A stretch of DNA of 64,000 nt from Flavobacterium macacae (GCF_003865365.1 NZ_RQVR01000004.1:124001-188000), one strand, 5' to 3'; numbered from the stretch's first letter, positions 1-10,462 are shown. Notes: generated from the sequence alone by a model not told the origin. Made by a program: numbers and translations.

Positions 1-1722
<1,722 letters not shown>

Positions 1723-1742
1723 GCTAAATTTATATTTTATAG

Positions 1743-1773
1743 AAAAGACGACTTTAAACGGTCGTCTTTTTTT
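1743..1773 (+). terminator. Rho-independent terminator after icd
   Basis: A perfect 10-bp stem (AAAAGACGAC / GTCGTCTTTT) with an 8-base loop, followed by a T run, 21 bases after the icd stop codon. Confidence 0.9.
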
Positions 1774-1778
1774 ATATT

Positions 1779-1786
1779 TACATTTG
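1779..1786 (+). promoter_or_regulatory. Bacteroidetes -7 box for thiN
   Basis: TACATTTG matches the Bacteroidetes consensus TAnnTTTG, directly after the icd terminator. It predicts a 5' leader of about 50 bases before the thiN ATG. I see no convincing -33 TTG. Confidence 0.5.
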
Positions 1787-1842
1787 AAAATAGTAAAAAT
1801 CGAAAGCTCTGAACCTTTCACCCAAAACCTTAAACCCATAAA

Positions 1843-2505
1843 ATGTCCTCACACCACATCGTTCGCGACGACCAAGAACCCGCTTTAATCATTGCCAATG
1901 GCGCTTCGTGCAACAATGAATTATTGGGACAATTATTAGAATGGTCGCCATTGGTGATCGTTTTAGATTCAGCAATCGAACGTGTTTTAGAATTAGGCAT
2001 AAAAGTCGATGTTTTATTAGGCGATTTTGACCGCGGTTTTGACCCAGAATATTATCGTGAAAAACAATTTCCCCTAGAAATCGTGTACGCTCCAGACCAA
2101 GACAAAACCGACCTCGAAAAAGCTTTTGAGTATTTAATTGAAAAAGGCCATAAAGCGGCAAACGTGATTTGGGCAACCGGAAGAAGAGCCGACCACACGA
2201 TCACCAATATGACCAATATCGTGCGTTTCCAAAACCAACTGAAAATCGTAATCTTAGATGATTATTCCAAGATTTTTCAATTGCCAAAACGTTATGAAAA
2301 ATGGTACCCAAAAGGTTTTCCTATTTCAATAATCCCTGTCGGAACAGTAACCGGAATAACTTCTGCCAATTTAGATTATCCTCTAAGCAATGAAACGTTA
2401 ACCATCGGGTACCGAACTGGAAGCAGTAATCAAGTTGCCAATGACGGCATTGTTACCATCGAACACACCAATGGAGATTTGCTGATGATGGAATGTTTTG
2501 ATTGA
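1843..2505 (+). CDS. thiN: Thiamine pyrophosphokinase
   Basis: Transfers pyrophosphate from ATP to thiamine, giving thiamine diphosphate. At 220 residues it has the usual length. Family motifs are visible: GDFDR (60-64), DQDKTDLEKA (85-94) and the GRRADHT segment (113-119), which form the ATP/metal site between the two domains. The C-terminal part (about 160-220) is the beta-rich thiamine-binding domain. It lies alone between the icd terminator and a toxin-antitoxin pair. No TPP riboswitch core is recognisable in the 70-base leader, in keeping with a salvage enzyme rather than a biosynthetic operon. Confidence 0.92.
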   Translation: MSSHHIVRDDQEPALIIANGASCNNELLGQLLEWSPLVIVLDSAIERVLELGIKVDVLLGDFDRGFDPEYYREKQFPLEIVYAPDQDKTDLEKAFEYLIEKGHKAANVIWATGRRADHTITNMTNIVRFQNQLKIVILDDYSKIFQLPKRYEKWYPKGFPISIIPVGTVTGITSANLDYPLSNETLTIGYRTGSSNQVANDGIVTIEHTNGDLLMMECFD

Positions 2506-2532
2506 TTTTTTTCGTAAATTCGTATAAATTAA

Positions 2533-2769
2533 ATGCCTGATATGGATACTCTAGAACTTAAAAATATTCTTATTTCTAAAATTTCCGAAATTGATGATAT
2601 TCGATATTTGGAAGCCATTATGACTATTTTAGAAAGTAAAACTTCTTCAAAAAATTATTCTGAAAATTATAATGAGGAGCTTTTAAAAGCGGAAGAAGAC
2701 ATCACTGCCGGAAGATTATACACTCAAAGCCAAGCAAAAGATAAAATCGAAGAATGGAAAAAGAAATAA
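2533..2769 (+). CDS. Antitoxin of a type II toxin-antitoxin pair
   Basis: A 78-residue acidic and lysine-rich helical protein. It is called an antitoxin mainly because it overlaps the start of a RelE/ParE-type toxin by 16 bases. The N-terminal half (about 7-35) resembles the short alpha-helical antitoxins common beside ParE genes in Bacteroidetes. The C-terminal half (about 45-78, rich in E and K, ending EEWKKK) would be the toxin-wrapping tail. ATG at 2533 or 2542 could both start it. There is a weak box TAAATTCG at 2515-2522. I cannot assign a named DNA-binding fold. Confidence 0.72.
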   Translation: MPDMDTLELKNILISKISEIDDIRYLEAIMTILESKTSSKNYSENYNEELLKAEEDITAGRLYTQSQAKDKIEEWKKK

Positions 2770-3056
2770 TCTGGACAGAAACCGCACTAAATCAACTACA
2801 AGAAATTTACTTCTATTTGCTGGAAACTTCAAAAAGTGAATCAATAGCAAGTCGCGTTACAGATACTTTATTCGATTCTACAAAAATCCTTAAACACAGT
2901 TGGGAAACTTATGAAAGAGACGAAATGAAAATTCCTAAAAGCGATGAATATAGAGCTTATGAAATTTTCAGCTATCGAATTTCATATAAAATTGAAAACT
3001 TGAGTATCATAATATTAAGGGTAAGACACACTAGTCACAATCTTAAGCCATTATAG
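2754..3056 (+). CDS. RelE/ParE family toxin
   Basis: A 100-residue toxin of the RelE/ParE superfamily, which either cleaves mRNA at the ribosome or poisons gyrase. The N-terminal pattern 'IIWTETALNQLQEIYFYL' is the typical strand-helix opening of ParE-like proteins. The C-terminal 'YRISYKIENLSIIILRVRHT' is the typical final strands with the conserved R and H. The ATG lies inside the last codons of the antitoxin gene, so the two are translationally coupled. I favour ParE-like over RelE because of the helical N-terminus, but the target is not decided by sequence. Confidence 0.85.
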   Translation: MEKEIIWTETALNQLQEIYFYLLETSKSESIASRVTDTLFDSTKILKHSWETYERDEMKIPKSDEYRAYEIFSYRISYKIENLSIIILRVRHTSHNLKPL

Positions 3057-3079
3057 TCAATCCACAAAAACAGATTCAC

Positions 3080-3087
3080 TATATTTG
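3080..3087 (+). promoter_or_regulatory. Bacteroidetes -7 box for rlmF
   Basis: TATATTTG, an exact TAnnTTTG match, ends 17 bases before the rlmF ATG and shows that rlmF is transcribed separately from the toxin-antitoxin pair. Confidence 0.65.
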
Positions 3088-3103
3088 CCTTGAAATTTAA
3101 GCA

Positions 3104-4048
3104 ATGAAATCCGATAAAAATAAAGAAAAGTCAGGCCTGCATCCCCGAAACCCGCATCGTTTTCGATATGATTTTGCGCAATTGGCAGAAAGCAACCCTG
3201 AACTTAAAAATTTTATTTTCACCAACCAGCACAATATTGAAACGGTAGATTTCAGCAATCCCGAAGCTGTAAAAGCGGTAAACAAAGCCATTCTGACTTC
3301 AGAATACGGCATTAAAAACTGGGATATTCCACAAAATTATCTTTGCCCTCCAATTCCCGGTCGCGCTGATTACATTCATTACATCGCCGATTTATTGGCT
3401 TCCACAAACGGGGAAATTCCGCACGGTGACGGCGTTTTAGGCCTAGACATTGGTATTGGCGCCAACTGCATTTATCCAATAATTGGCCACAGCACTTTTG
3501 GCTGGAATTTCGTCGGAACCGATATCGATGCCAATGCGCTTGAAAACTGCGTGAAAATCATCGAAGAAAATCCGTCATTGAACGGTGCCATCAGCTTGCA
3601 ACAGCAACTCAACTCTCGCTTTATTTTCAAAGACATCATCCAGCCCGAAGACAAATTTGCGTTCACGCTCTGCAATCCGCCATTTCACTCTTCTCAAGAA
3701 GAAGCGAACAAAGGTACTTTGCGAAAAATAAATGCGCTTGAAAACACTAAAACGAAGAAAGTAGTGTTGAATTTCGGAGGCCAAAACGCCGAACTTTGGA
3801 CGAAAGGAGGCGAACTTGCGTTCATCAACCAAATGATTTATGAAAGCGCCAAATACCCAATGCAGTGCCTTTGGTTTACCACTTTAGTTTCAAAAAGCTC
3901 CCATTTATCAAGCATTTACAAAACAATAGACAAAGTAAAAGCATCGTCAATCAAAACCATTGAAATGGCACAAGGACAAAAAACCAGCCGAATCGTTGCC
4001 TGGTCATTCCTATCTGAAAGCCAACAAAAAAGCTGGAAATTTCAGTAA
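3104..4048 (+). CDS. rlmF: 23S rRNA (adenine(1618)-N6)-methyltransferase
   Basis: Methylates N6 of adenine 1618 of 23S rRNA using S-adenosylmethionine. The 314-residue protein has the family's N-terminal 'GLHPRNPHRFRYDFAQL' (11-27), the SAM-binding loop 'LDIGIGANCIYP' (114-125), the acidic TDID (139-142) at the end of strand 2, and the catalytic NPPF (191-194) that accepts the target adenine. Its own promoter and a repeat-filled 3' spacer suggest a single-gene unit. Confidence 0.93.
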   Translation: MKSDKNKEKSGLHPRNPHRFRYDFAQLAESNPELKNFIFTNQHNIETVDFSNPEAVKAVNKAILTSEYGIKNWDIPQNYLCPPIPGRADYIHYIADLLASTNGEIPHGDGVLGLDIGIGANCIYPIIGHSTFGWNFVGTDIDANALENCVKIIEENPSLNGAISLQQQLNSRFIFKDIIQPEDKFAFTLCNPPFHSSQEEANKGTLRKINALENTKTKKVVLNFGGQNAELWTKGGELAFINQMIYESAKYPMQCLWFTTLVSKSSHLSSIYKTIDKVKASSIKTIEMAQGQKTSRIVAWSFLSESQQKSWKFQ

Positions 4049-4112
4049 AGTTTCGAAGTCCAAAAGACATTGCGCCAAAAGAAGCAATTACACCTCAATT
4101 ATAAAAAAGTTT

Positions 4113-4231
4113 TTTGAAGCGAATTGTCAGTGCTTTACCAAAAATCCATTTTCCCGCTGGAGCCACTCGCTTCACTTTTGCGAATCGCAAAAGCAAGAGC
4201 TCAAACAATGGCACCATCGGGGCTATTTCTC
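4113..4231 (-). repeat. Interspersed hairpin element, copy A
   Basis: Read on the minus strand it opens with ATAGCCCCGATGG, continues to TTTGAGCTC, forms a stem CTTTTGCG / CGCAAAAG, then GCGAGTGGCTCCAGCGGGAA, and closes with TTCGCTTCAAA. It fills the spacer between rlmF and nudK. It belongs to a six-copy family in this window (copies B-F below). Confidence 0.8.
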
Positions 4232-4275
4232 AAACTTTCCACCTTCTTTAAACTTCCGGACAACTCTGAGTAGAA

Positions 4276-4406
4276 AAACTTTGCGTCTTCCCGACTTTGC
4301 GAGAATAAATCTGAAACGTATTCCCTTTCCAAAAAACTTTGAATCTTTGCGTCAATAAACTTCTAAAACAAATTTTTACGTCTTCGAGACTTTGCAGGAA
4401 TAAACT
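4276..4406. repeat. Degenerate tandem TTTGCG-rich repeats
   Basis: Three diverged units of the type AAACTTTGCGTCTTC...GACTTTGCGAGAATAAA lie in a row before nudK. No coding sequence is convincing here. The adjacent 3' end (TACCTTTA at 4410-4417) may act as the nudK -7 box. Confidence 0.5.
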
Positions 4407-4432
4407 TTTTACCTTTACGAAAAAGAAAAAAA

Positions 4433-5014
4433 ATGCAAAACCCAACCATCAAAATAAAATTCACAGAATTACTTTCTGACAATCATTACACATTAAATAA
4501 AGTCACAATCGACTACACAAAAAACGACGGAACCACAGAAACCCAAATTCGCGAAGTGTACGACAGAGGAAACGGAGCCACAATCCTACTCTATAATAAA
4601 GATAAAAAAACGGTAATCTTAATCCGTCAATTCCGACTTCCAACCTATCTGAACGGCAACAAAACCGGAATGATCATCGAAGCCTGTGCCGGACTTTTAG
4701 AAGAAGAAAATCCCGAAGAATGTATCAAGCGCGAAACCGAAGAAGAAACAGGCTACACTTTGACCGAGGTCAGAAAAGTTTTTGAAGCTTATATGTCACC
4801 CGGTTCCGTAACCGAAATTATTCACTTTTTCGTAGGCGAATATTCAAAAGAAATGAAAACCAGCGATGGTGGCGGTTTAGATTCTGAACACGAAAACATC
4901 GATGTTCTGGAATTTCCTTTTGAAAAAGCATTAGAAATGATTGCAACTGGCGAAATCAAAGACGCTAAAACAATTATGCTTTTGCAATATGCGAAGATTC
5001 ATAATTTGGTTTAA
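4433..5014 (+). CDS. nudK: Nudix hydrolase, GDP-mannose pyrophosphatase type
   Basis: Hydrolyses GDP-mannose (and likely related nucleotide sugars) to GMP and sugar phosphate. The 193-residue protein has the Nudix box at 87-107 with the NudK-type spacing, one residue shorter than the textbook box, ending RETEEETG. Before it lie the substrate-side residues '[11 protein letters not shown]' (65-75), which are typical of NudK. Subfamily assignment rests on this shortened box and the '[19 protein letters not shown]' pattern; ADP-ribose as substrate cannot be excluded. Confidence 0.85.
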   Translation: MQNPTIKIKFTELLSDNHYTLNKVTIDYTKNDGTTETQIREVYDRGNGATILLYNKDKKTVILIRQFRLPTYLNGNKTGMIIEACAGLLEEENPEECIKRETEEETGYTLTEVRKVFEAYMSPGSVTEIIHFFVGEYSKEMKTSDGGGLDSEHENIDVLEFPFEKALEMIATGEIKDAKTIMLLQYAKIHNLV

Positions 5015-5093
5015 AAAAAAACGGGCAGTTTCAAAATACAAAGTATAAACTTTATAAAAAGTTAACACAATTTAAAACCCGCCACATATTTTT

Positions 5094-5101
5094 TATCTTT
5101 G
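5094..5101 (+). promoter_or_regulatory. Bacteroidetes -7 box for uvrB
   Basis: TATCTTTG, the most common form of TAnnTTTG, ends 18 bases before the uvrB ATG. I see no LexA-like palindrome in the leader. Confidence 0.7.
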
Positions 5102-5119
5102 TAAATCAACGCAAAACCT

Positions 5120-7108
5120 ATGAAGTTTCAAGTAGTTTCTGATTACAAACCGACCGGCGACCAACCGCAAGCCATTGAAAAACTAAGCTCCGGAATTGAA
5201 AACGGCGACCGCTTTCAAACGCTTTTGGGCGTGACCGGTTCTGGAAAAACGTTTACGATGGCAAACGTCATCCAAGAAGTTCAAAAACCAACGCTTGTTT
5301 TGGCGCATAACAAAACGTTGGCGGCGCAACTGTACTCTGAATTCAAGCAGTTTTTCCCGAACAATGCGGTAGAATATTTTGTTTCGTACTACGATTATTA
5401 CCAACCCGAAGCCTTTATTCCGGTAACGGGAACCTATATTGAGAAAGATTTATCTATCAATGAAGAGTTGGAGAAAATGCGTTTGAGCACGACTTCTTCC
5501 CTACTTTCTGGACGCCGTGATATTATCGTGGTTTCTTCGGTTTCGTGTTTGTACGGTATCGGAAATCCGGTTGAATTTCAGAAAAATGTGGTTACTGTCG
5601 CCAAAAATCAAGTGATTTCTAGAACAAAATTGCTTCATAAATTAGTACAAAGTTTGTACGCCAGAACGGAAGCTGAATTTACTCCGGGCACTTTTAGAAT
5701 CAAAGGCGACACGGTGGAAGTTTTCCCTAGTTATGGCGACGAGCCTTTTAGAATTCACTTCTTCGGAGATGAAATTGAAGAGATCGAAGCTTTTGACGCC
5801 AAGACTTCAAAGGTTTTAGAAAAATACACTGACCTAAATATTTATCCGGCCAATATGTTCGTGACTTCGCCTGAAGTTTTGAACGGAGCGATTTGGGAAA
5901 TCCAGCAAGATTTAGTCAAACAAGTCGATTATTTCAAGCAAATCGGCAAACATCTAGAAGCAAAACGTTTGGAAGAACGCACCAATTTTGACTTGGAAAT
6001 GATCCGCGAATTAGGCTATTGTTCTGGAATTGAGAATTATTCGCGCTACCTCGACGGAAGATTGCCCGGAACGCGTCCCTTCTGTCTTTTGGATTATTTC
6101 CCGAAAGATTATTTGATGGTGATTGACGAAAGCCACGTGACGGTTTCACAAGTTCACGCGATGTATGGAGGCGACCGATCGCGTAAGGAAAACTTGGTTG
6201 AATATGGCTTTAGGCTCCCTGCGGCGATGGACAACCGTCCGTTGAAATTTGAGGAATTTGAAGGAATGCAGAACCAAGTGGTTTATGTTTCGGCGACTCC
6301 GGCGGATTATGAATTAGAGAAATCAGAAGGTGTTTTTGTGGAACAAATCATTCGCCCGACCGGATTGTTAGATCCGGTAATCGAAGTGCGACCTAGTTTG
6401 AACCAGATTGATGATTTGATTGAAGAAATTCAGTTGCGCGTGGAAGTGGATGAACGTGTTTTGGTTACCACATTAACCAAAAGAATGGCGGAAGAATTGA
6501 CAAAATACTTGACAAAAGTTTCAATTCGCTGTCGTTATATCCACTCTGAAGTCGATACTTTAGAACGCGTGGAAATTATGCAAGATTTGAGAAAAGGACT
6601 TTTTGACGTTTTGATCGGAGTTAATCTTTTGAGAGAAGGTTTGGATTTGCCCGAAGTGTCGCTTGTGGCCATTTTAGATGCTGACAAAGAAGGTTTCTTG
6701 AGAAATAACCGTTCGCTGACACAAACTGTGGGCCGTGCGGCGAGAAACGTGAACGGAAAAGCAATTATGTATGCCGACAAAATCACGGCAAGCATGCAAA
6801 AAACGATTGACCAGACGAATTACCGCCGTGAAAAACAGATCAATTACAACACGTTACACGGAAAAGCACCCGTCGCTTTAAAGAAAAAAATCGACAGCAC
6901 TTTGGCAAAAAATTCGGTTTCAACGCAGTATTTTGAAAATCAAGCCTTGAAAGCCGCTGAACCTGAAAGTTTGTATTTATCTAAAGCTGAAATTGAAAAG
7001 AAAATTCGTGATGCCCGAAAAGCAATGGAAAAAGCGGCAAAAGATCTAGATTTTATGCAAGCGGCTAAATTTCGTGATGAGATTAAGGCATTGCAGGAAA
7101 AGATCTAA
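5120..7108 (+). CDS. uvrB: Excinuclease ABC subunit B
   Basis: Damage-verifying helicase-like subunit of UvrABC nucleotide excision repair; loads UvrC for dual incision. The 662 residues match the normal length. Visible: Walker A GVTGSGKT (37-44), the DNA-clamping beta-hairpin region 'YYDYYQPEAFIP' (about 90-101), 'VIDESHVTVSQ' (Walker B), helicase motif VI 'TQTVGRAARN', and the C-terminal UVR coiled coil (about 625-660, 'DFMQAAKFRDEIKALQEK') that binds UvrC. It starts at the ATG 18 bases after the -7 box. Confidence 0.98.
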   Translation: MKFQVVSDYKPTGDQPQAIEKLSSGIENGDRFQTLLGVTGSGKTFTMANVIQEVQKPTLVLAHNKTLAAQLYSEFKQFFPNNAVEYFVSYYDYYQPEAFIPVTGTYIEKDLSINEELEKMRLSTTSSLLSGRRDIIVVSSVSCLYGIGNPVEFQKNVVTVAKNQVISRTKLLHKLVQSLYARTEAEFTPGTFRIKGDTVEVFPSYGDEPFRIHFFGDEIEEIEAFDAKTSKVLEKYTDLNIYPANMFVTSPEVLNGAIWEIQQDLVKQVDYFKQIGKHLEAKRLEERTNFDLEMIRELGYCSGIENYSRYLDGRLPGTRPFCLLDYFPKDYLMVIDESHVTVSQVHAMYGGDRSRKENLVEYGFRLPAAMDNRPLKFEEFEGMQNQVVYVSATPADYELEKSEGVFVEQIIRPTGLLDPVIEVRPSLNQIDDLIEEIQLRVEVDERVLVTTLTKRMAEELTKYLTKVSIRCRYIHSEVDTLERVEIMQDLRKGLFDVLIGVNLLREGLDLPEVSLVAILDADKEGFLRNNRSLTQTVGRAARNVNGKAIMYADKITASMQKTIDQTNYRREKQINYNTLHGKAPVALKKKIDSTLAKNSVSTQYFENQALKAAEPESLYLSKAEIEKKIRDARKAMEKAAKDLDFMQAAKFRDEIKALQEKI

Positions 7109-7125
7109 AAGAAGCTTAAATTTTG

Positions 7126-7240
7126 AAAATAGCCCCGATGCTGCAATTGTTTGAGCTCTTAAACCTGCCAGCGAAGCAGGTTTAAAGCGAGCTGCTGCAG
7201 CGGGAATTTCATTTAAAAGAAGCCTAACGTTTGGCTCAAA
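7126..7240 (+). repeat. Interspersed hairpin element, copy B
   Basis: Opens with ATAGCCCCGATG, then TTTGAGCTC, a central stem AAACCTGC / GCAGGTTT, AGCGAGCTGCTGCAGCGGGAA, and closes with TTTGGCTCAAA. It sits between the convergent uvrB and TerB-like genes, where its hairpin could also serve as terminator; no other terminator is seen there. Confidence 0.82.
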
Positions 7241-7246
7241 ATAAAA

Positions 7247-7663
7247 CTAATTCAACTGTTCTTTAAAAATATTCAACAACATTTCTCCATCAATCATTCT
7301 GGTTGGAGAATCTTGCATCGCCTTTAGAATTCTTTTGATCGCAAAAGGATTCAGGCCCATATTCACGCCCATTTGTTTGATTGCAATTTCTTCTTTTTCG
7401 TGCAAAATGCCGTCGCAATGCATCAGCAAAGCCAATCGATAAAACTGCTGGATTCGCTGATTTTCAGATTTTATAGGAATTGCAGCCAATTCTTGATGAA
7501 AAAGATTCTTGAAATCTTCTTTCTTAATTTGCAATTCTTTCGCAACAATGCTTAAAAATTGGTATTCTCTATTGTGAAGATTTCCATCAACGACCGAAAA
7601 GGCAATCATTTCGGCAAGAAGGTTCAATTTTTCTTGGTAAGTATTCATAAGATATTTTTTCAA
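7247..7663 (-). CDS. TerB-like protein
   Basis: A 138-residue alpha-helical cytoplasmic protein resembling the TerB fold (tellurite-resistance/metal-sensing domain): 'LAEMIAFSVVDGNLHNREYQFL' with the acidic turn D-G-x-L-x-x-x-E, repeated as 'MHCDGILHEKEEIAI' in the second half. Both acidic loops are the putative metal site. No ter operon partner is nearby, so a role in tellurite resistance is not supported. ATG at 7648 (MNTYQEK) is an equally good start, giving 133 residues. Confidence 0.7.
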   Translation of the reverse strand: MKKYLMNTYQEKLNLLAEMIAFSVVDGNLHNREYQFLSIVAKELQIKKEDFKNLFHQELAAIPIKSENQRIQQFYRLALLMHCDGILHEKEEIAIKQMGVNMGLNPFAIKRILKAMQDSPTRMIDGEMLLNIFKEQLN

Positions 7664-7783
7664 TAAGGATAATATGCAAGATATTTATCTTAACGTTACT
7701 AATCAATAGTAGCTTCTTTTTTTATTTTTTCATTTTGTCAGAATAATAAAGATTTTATGGCTTACACAATTATATCCATAAAA

Positions 7784-7809
7784 AAACCTGCCCAATTGGG
7801 CAGGTTTTA
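7784..7809. terminator. Bidirectional terminator
   Basis: An 11-bp perfect stem AAAACCTGCCC / GGGCAGGTTTT with loop AATT. It lies 15 bases beyond the stop of the minus-strand GEVED gene, and its flanking A and T runs serve that strand. Confidence 0.85.
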
Positions 7810-7823
7810 TAATTATTATTTTT

Positions 7824-9362
7824 TTAATTTTTTATCAGACGATTTACCTGAGTTCCTTTGTCTGTTTCAATTTTTACAATGTAAATGCCGCTTGAAAGTT
7901 GCTGTAAATCAATCGAATAATTATCTGAAGAAGAAGTTATTTTTTTAGAAAAAACCAGTTGTCCAGAAACTGAATATATATTAATTGAATTTATATCTGT
8001 TTGATTTTCAAATTTAACGTATACTATATCAGTAGTTGGATTTGGATACATTACAAATTTTGAAGTGTTAAATGCCGGTGTTGACAATACACCATCAATA
8101 TCAACAGCGTAATCTTCCATCTCACCATAATTATTTTCTGCAGCTATAGGACCGCAAGAAAAAGTGGCATTAAAGCTTGTGCCTATAGTTGCTGAAACAA
8201 CAACACGCATTCTTGTTATTCCGTCAAGAGCAGTCGCAGGAATAATGACGTTTGATGTCAAGACAGAACCAGAGCCAGTACCAACATACGTATATTCTGA
8301 CGCTTCAAAAACCCCATTCTGATTGTAATCAATCCAAACACCAACAGATTCACTTGAAAATCCATTTCCTACGGTTACAGAAATTGGCACTGTAGCTCCA
8401 GCAACTACAGCAGCAGGAGTTATAGTTCCTGAATAATTTGTATACCCCGTTGTAGTATTACCACAAGCGGTTGTATTATTTATGGAACCAAATGTGACAT
8501 TCGTCATTAAATCACCGTCTGTACAGTCAAAATTGAATGTATTTACACAATAGCAATTCGTTGGAATATTCTGTGCTACTGCAACTGGTGCCGAAGTCGT
8601 ACTTTGTGAACTTGGCGTGCACGTTACTATTAATCTGTATGAAGTGGCTACGGTTTGATTTGCAACAGTGTATGATGCTGAAGTTTGAGCTGTTCCTAAA
8701 TTAGTCCAAGTAACGCCTGCATCTGTTGATGACTGCCATTGGTAAGACAAACCACTTGCCGAAGGAACGGTTGCACTCAATGTAAATGGTACTGCCGCAC
8801 ATGCTGAAGTTACTGTAGAAGTTGCCGCACTAACAGTTGGTGCTCCAGTACAAGCAGCACCTGCAGTAACAGCAAGCGTATAATCTTCCGCTTGACCAAA
8901 TCCTGCACCTGTTTGACAAGGTCCGGTTGGATAAGTATTAAATCTCTTCATAACTCTCATACGAGTACTTCCACCTAATGCAGTTAAAGGTACAGCAATA
9001 TTTCCTGTTACAATGACAGCATCCACACCAGTACTCCCTACAATAGTACCGATATCATAAGATTCACCTGCATCGGTGAAGACATTATTTTGGTTCCAAT
9101 CAATATAAACCCTAAAATAATTTGTGTACATCCCATCGGTATTTCCTTTTAATGTAATGGGATAAGAGACTCCAGCAGTTACATTTCCTATCATTGCAGT
9201 AAAGTCCTGAATTTCAGGCCCGCCGATTACAGCAGAAGAAGTGCTGTTGATGCCAGCAATTTGTACCAACGTGATTGGCTCAACGCCATTCGTAAAAGTA
9301 ACAGTACAATATGGTGCAGGAAATTGCGCATAGGCTGAAAAGCCAGATGCCAATAATACCAT
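7824..9362 (-). CDS. Secreted GEVED-domain protein with T9SS type A sorting domain
   Basis: An extracellular protein of at least 512 residues. Two GEVED-type modules are seen: one ending 'RFNTYPTGPCQTGAGFGQAEDYTL' (about 95-165) and one ending 'IAAENNYGEMEDYAVDI' (about 345-420). An Ig-like segment lies between them (about 170-265). The C-terminal 80 residues start 'FVMYPNPTTDIVYV' and end 'NRLIKN', the T9SS type A signal for export and cell-surface anchoring. The ORF begins at ATG 9362 inside the signal peptide. The true start is probably ATG 9411, which is one base out of frame because of an A6 run (see findings). Ligand and function are not recognisable. Confidence 0.85.
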   Translation of the reverse strand: MVLLASGFSAYAQFPAPYCTVTFTNGVEPITLVQIAGINSTSSAVIGGPEIQDFTAMIGNVTAGVSYPITLKGNTDGMYTNYFRVYIDWNQNNVFTDAGESYDIGTIVGSTGVDAVIVTGNIAVPLTALGGSTRMRVMKRFNTYPTGPCQTGAGFGQAEDYTLAVTAGAACTGAPTVSAATSTVTSACAAVPFTLSATVPSASGLSYQWQSSTDAGVTWTNLGTAQTSASYTVANQTVATSYRLIVTCTPSSQSTTSAPVAVAQNIPTNCYCVNTFNFDCTDGDLMTNVTFGSINNTTACGNTTTGYTNYSGTITPAAVVAGATVPISVTVGNGFSSESVGVWIDYNQNGVFEASEYTYVGTGSGSVLTSNVIIPATALDGITRMRVVVSATIGTSFNATFSCGPIAAENNYGEMEDYAVDIDGVLSTPAFNTSKFVMYPNPTTDIVYVKFENQTDINSINIYSVSGQLVFSKKITSSSDNYSIDLQQLSSGIYIVKIETDKGTQVNRLIKN

Positions 9363-9436
9363 TAATAAAGAAAATTTCTTTTTTAAAACTGATAAAGTAA
9401 CTTTTTTCCATATATAATGATTTTAATTATTAATCT

Positions 9437-9444
9437 CAAATTTA
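9437..9444 (-). promoter_or_regulatory. Promoter of the GEVED gene
   Basis: TAAATTTG on the minus strand, with a TTG 20 bases upstream as -33 element. The box ends 25 bases before ATG 9411, which favours 9411 rather than 9362 as the translation start. Confidence 0.65.
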
Positions 9445-9555
9445 GTTAAAAAAACATCAATTAACAACTAAAAAATAAAAAACAAACATCTCTTTAATTA
9501 AAAAAGCTTAAAATGTTGGAATTTGTTTTATTCAAAAATACCATATCCAATAATT

Positions 9556-9588
9556 AAAAAAACTAAAACAACATATCTTAGTTTTTTT
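9556..9588. other. Orphan AT-rich hairpin between divergent genes
   Basis: An 11-bp perfect stem AAAAAAACTAA / TTAGTTTTTTT with an 11-base loop, between the divergent starts of the GEVED gene and the broken esterase. It resembles a terminator but follows no gene. The rest of 9445-9666 is plain AT-rich spacer. Confidence 0.45.
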
Positions 9589-9666
9589 GGAAACTAACTT
9601 ATCTCTAAAAATTATTTTATAATTTAATACTTTTAACAAATACACTAACTTTTAAAACTAAATTCC

Positions 9667-10462
9667 TTGAGATATTTAATTTTACTTTTTTTATTCGGAA
9701 TAATCTCCAATGTAAAAGCGCAAGAAAGTACAGCTTCAGCACACGTTTCTACTTTTGAATTGGGAGCGCCACAGTTGAAAACCACCAAAAAAATTTGGGT
9801 TTATTTACCGGAGAATTATAAAACTTCCGATTAAAAAATATCCTGTGATATATATGTACGATGCACAAAATTTATTTGATGCCAAAACCTCTTTTGCTGG
9901 CGAATGGAATATCGATGAAACTCTAGATAGTTTGAAAACAAAGGGAATCGTAATCGGGATTGAACACGGAAAGGAAAAGCGTTTAGAAGAATTGACGCCT
10001 TTTCCTAATGAAAAATATGGTGGCGGAAAAGCGGATGCTTATTTAGAGTTTATTGTAAAAACGCTAAAACCCTACGTAGATAAAAATTACAGAACGAAAC
10101 CAAGTGCTAACAATACCGTGATTTTTGGAAGTTCGCTCGGCGGTTTGGTTTCCTATTATGCGGTTTTGAAATATCCTGAAGTTTTTGGAAAGGCGGGCGT
10201 TTTTTCTCCTTCGTTTTGGTTTTCAGACGAAATTTATACGATGACTGAAAATTCAGACAAAATAAAAGCGAAGATTTACTTTTTATACGGTGATTCAGAA
10301 AGTGATGCTATGATGAAAGATATTAGAAAAATGAAACATCTTTTAGATGACAACCGCTGTTAATGCTTGAAATTAGATAAAATTATGGAAGTCAAAGGCG
10401 GCCAGCATAATGAGAAATTATGGCGTGAAGGTTTTGCGAAAGCGGTTTTATGGTTGCTTTGA
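9667..10462 (+). pseudogene. Broken secreted esterase (putative esterase family, alpha/beta hydrolase)
   Basis: Three pieces read as one esterase. From a TTG at 9667 comes a signal peptide ('LILLFLFGIISNVKAQ') and N-domain up to 'YLPENYKTSD', closed by TAA near 9834. Removing one T there restores 'KKYPVIYMYDAQNLFD' in the next frame, which carries the nucleophile motif GSSLGG and 'LYGDSESD'. That frame stops at TAA 10361-10363 (TGT TAA TGC, probably once TAT). The same frame then continues to 10462 with 'GGQHNEKLWREGFAKAVLW', which holds the catalytic histidine. One frameshift, one nonsense codon before the histidine, and a non-ATG start argue for a genuine pseudogene. Confidence 0.82.

Noticed and set aside
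1774..1842. Possible TPP riboswitch before thiN
   Set aside because: The conserved CUGAGA and the second helix core are missing and the leader is too short.
3960..4358. 132-residue plus-strand ORF overlapping the rlmF 3' end
   Set aside because: Out of frame with rlmF, covers repeat copy A and the TTTGCG repeats; no protein-like composition.
7757..7948. 63-residue plus-strand ORF after the TerB-like gene
   Set aside because: Runs through the bidirectional terminator and antisense to the T9SS sorting domain.
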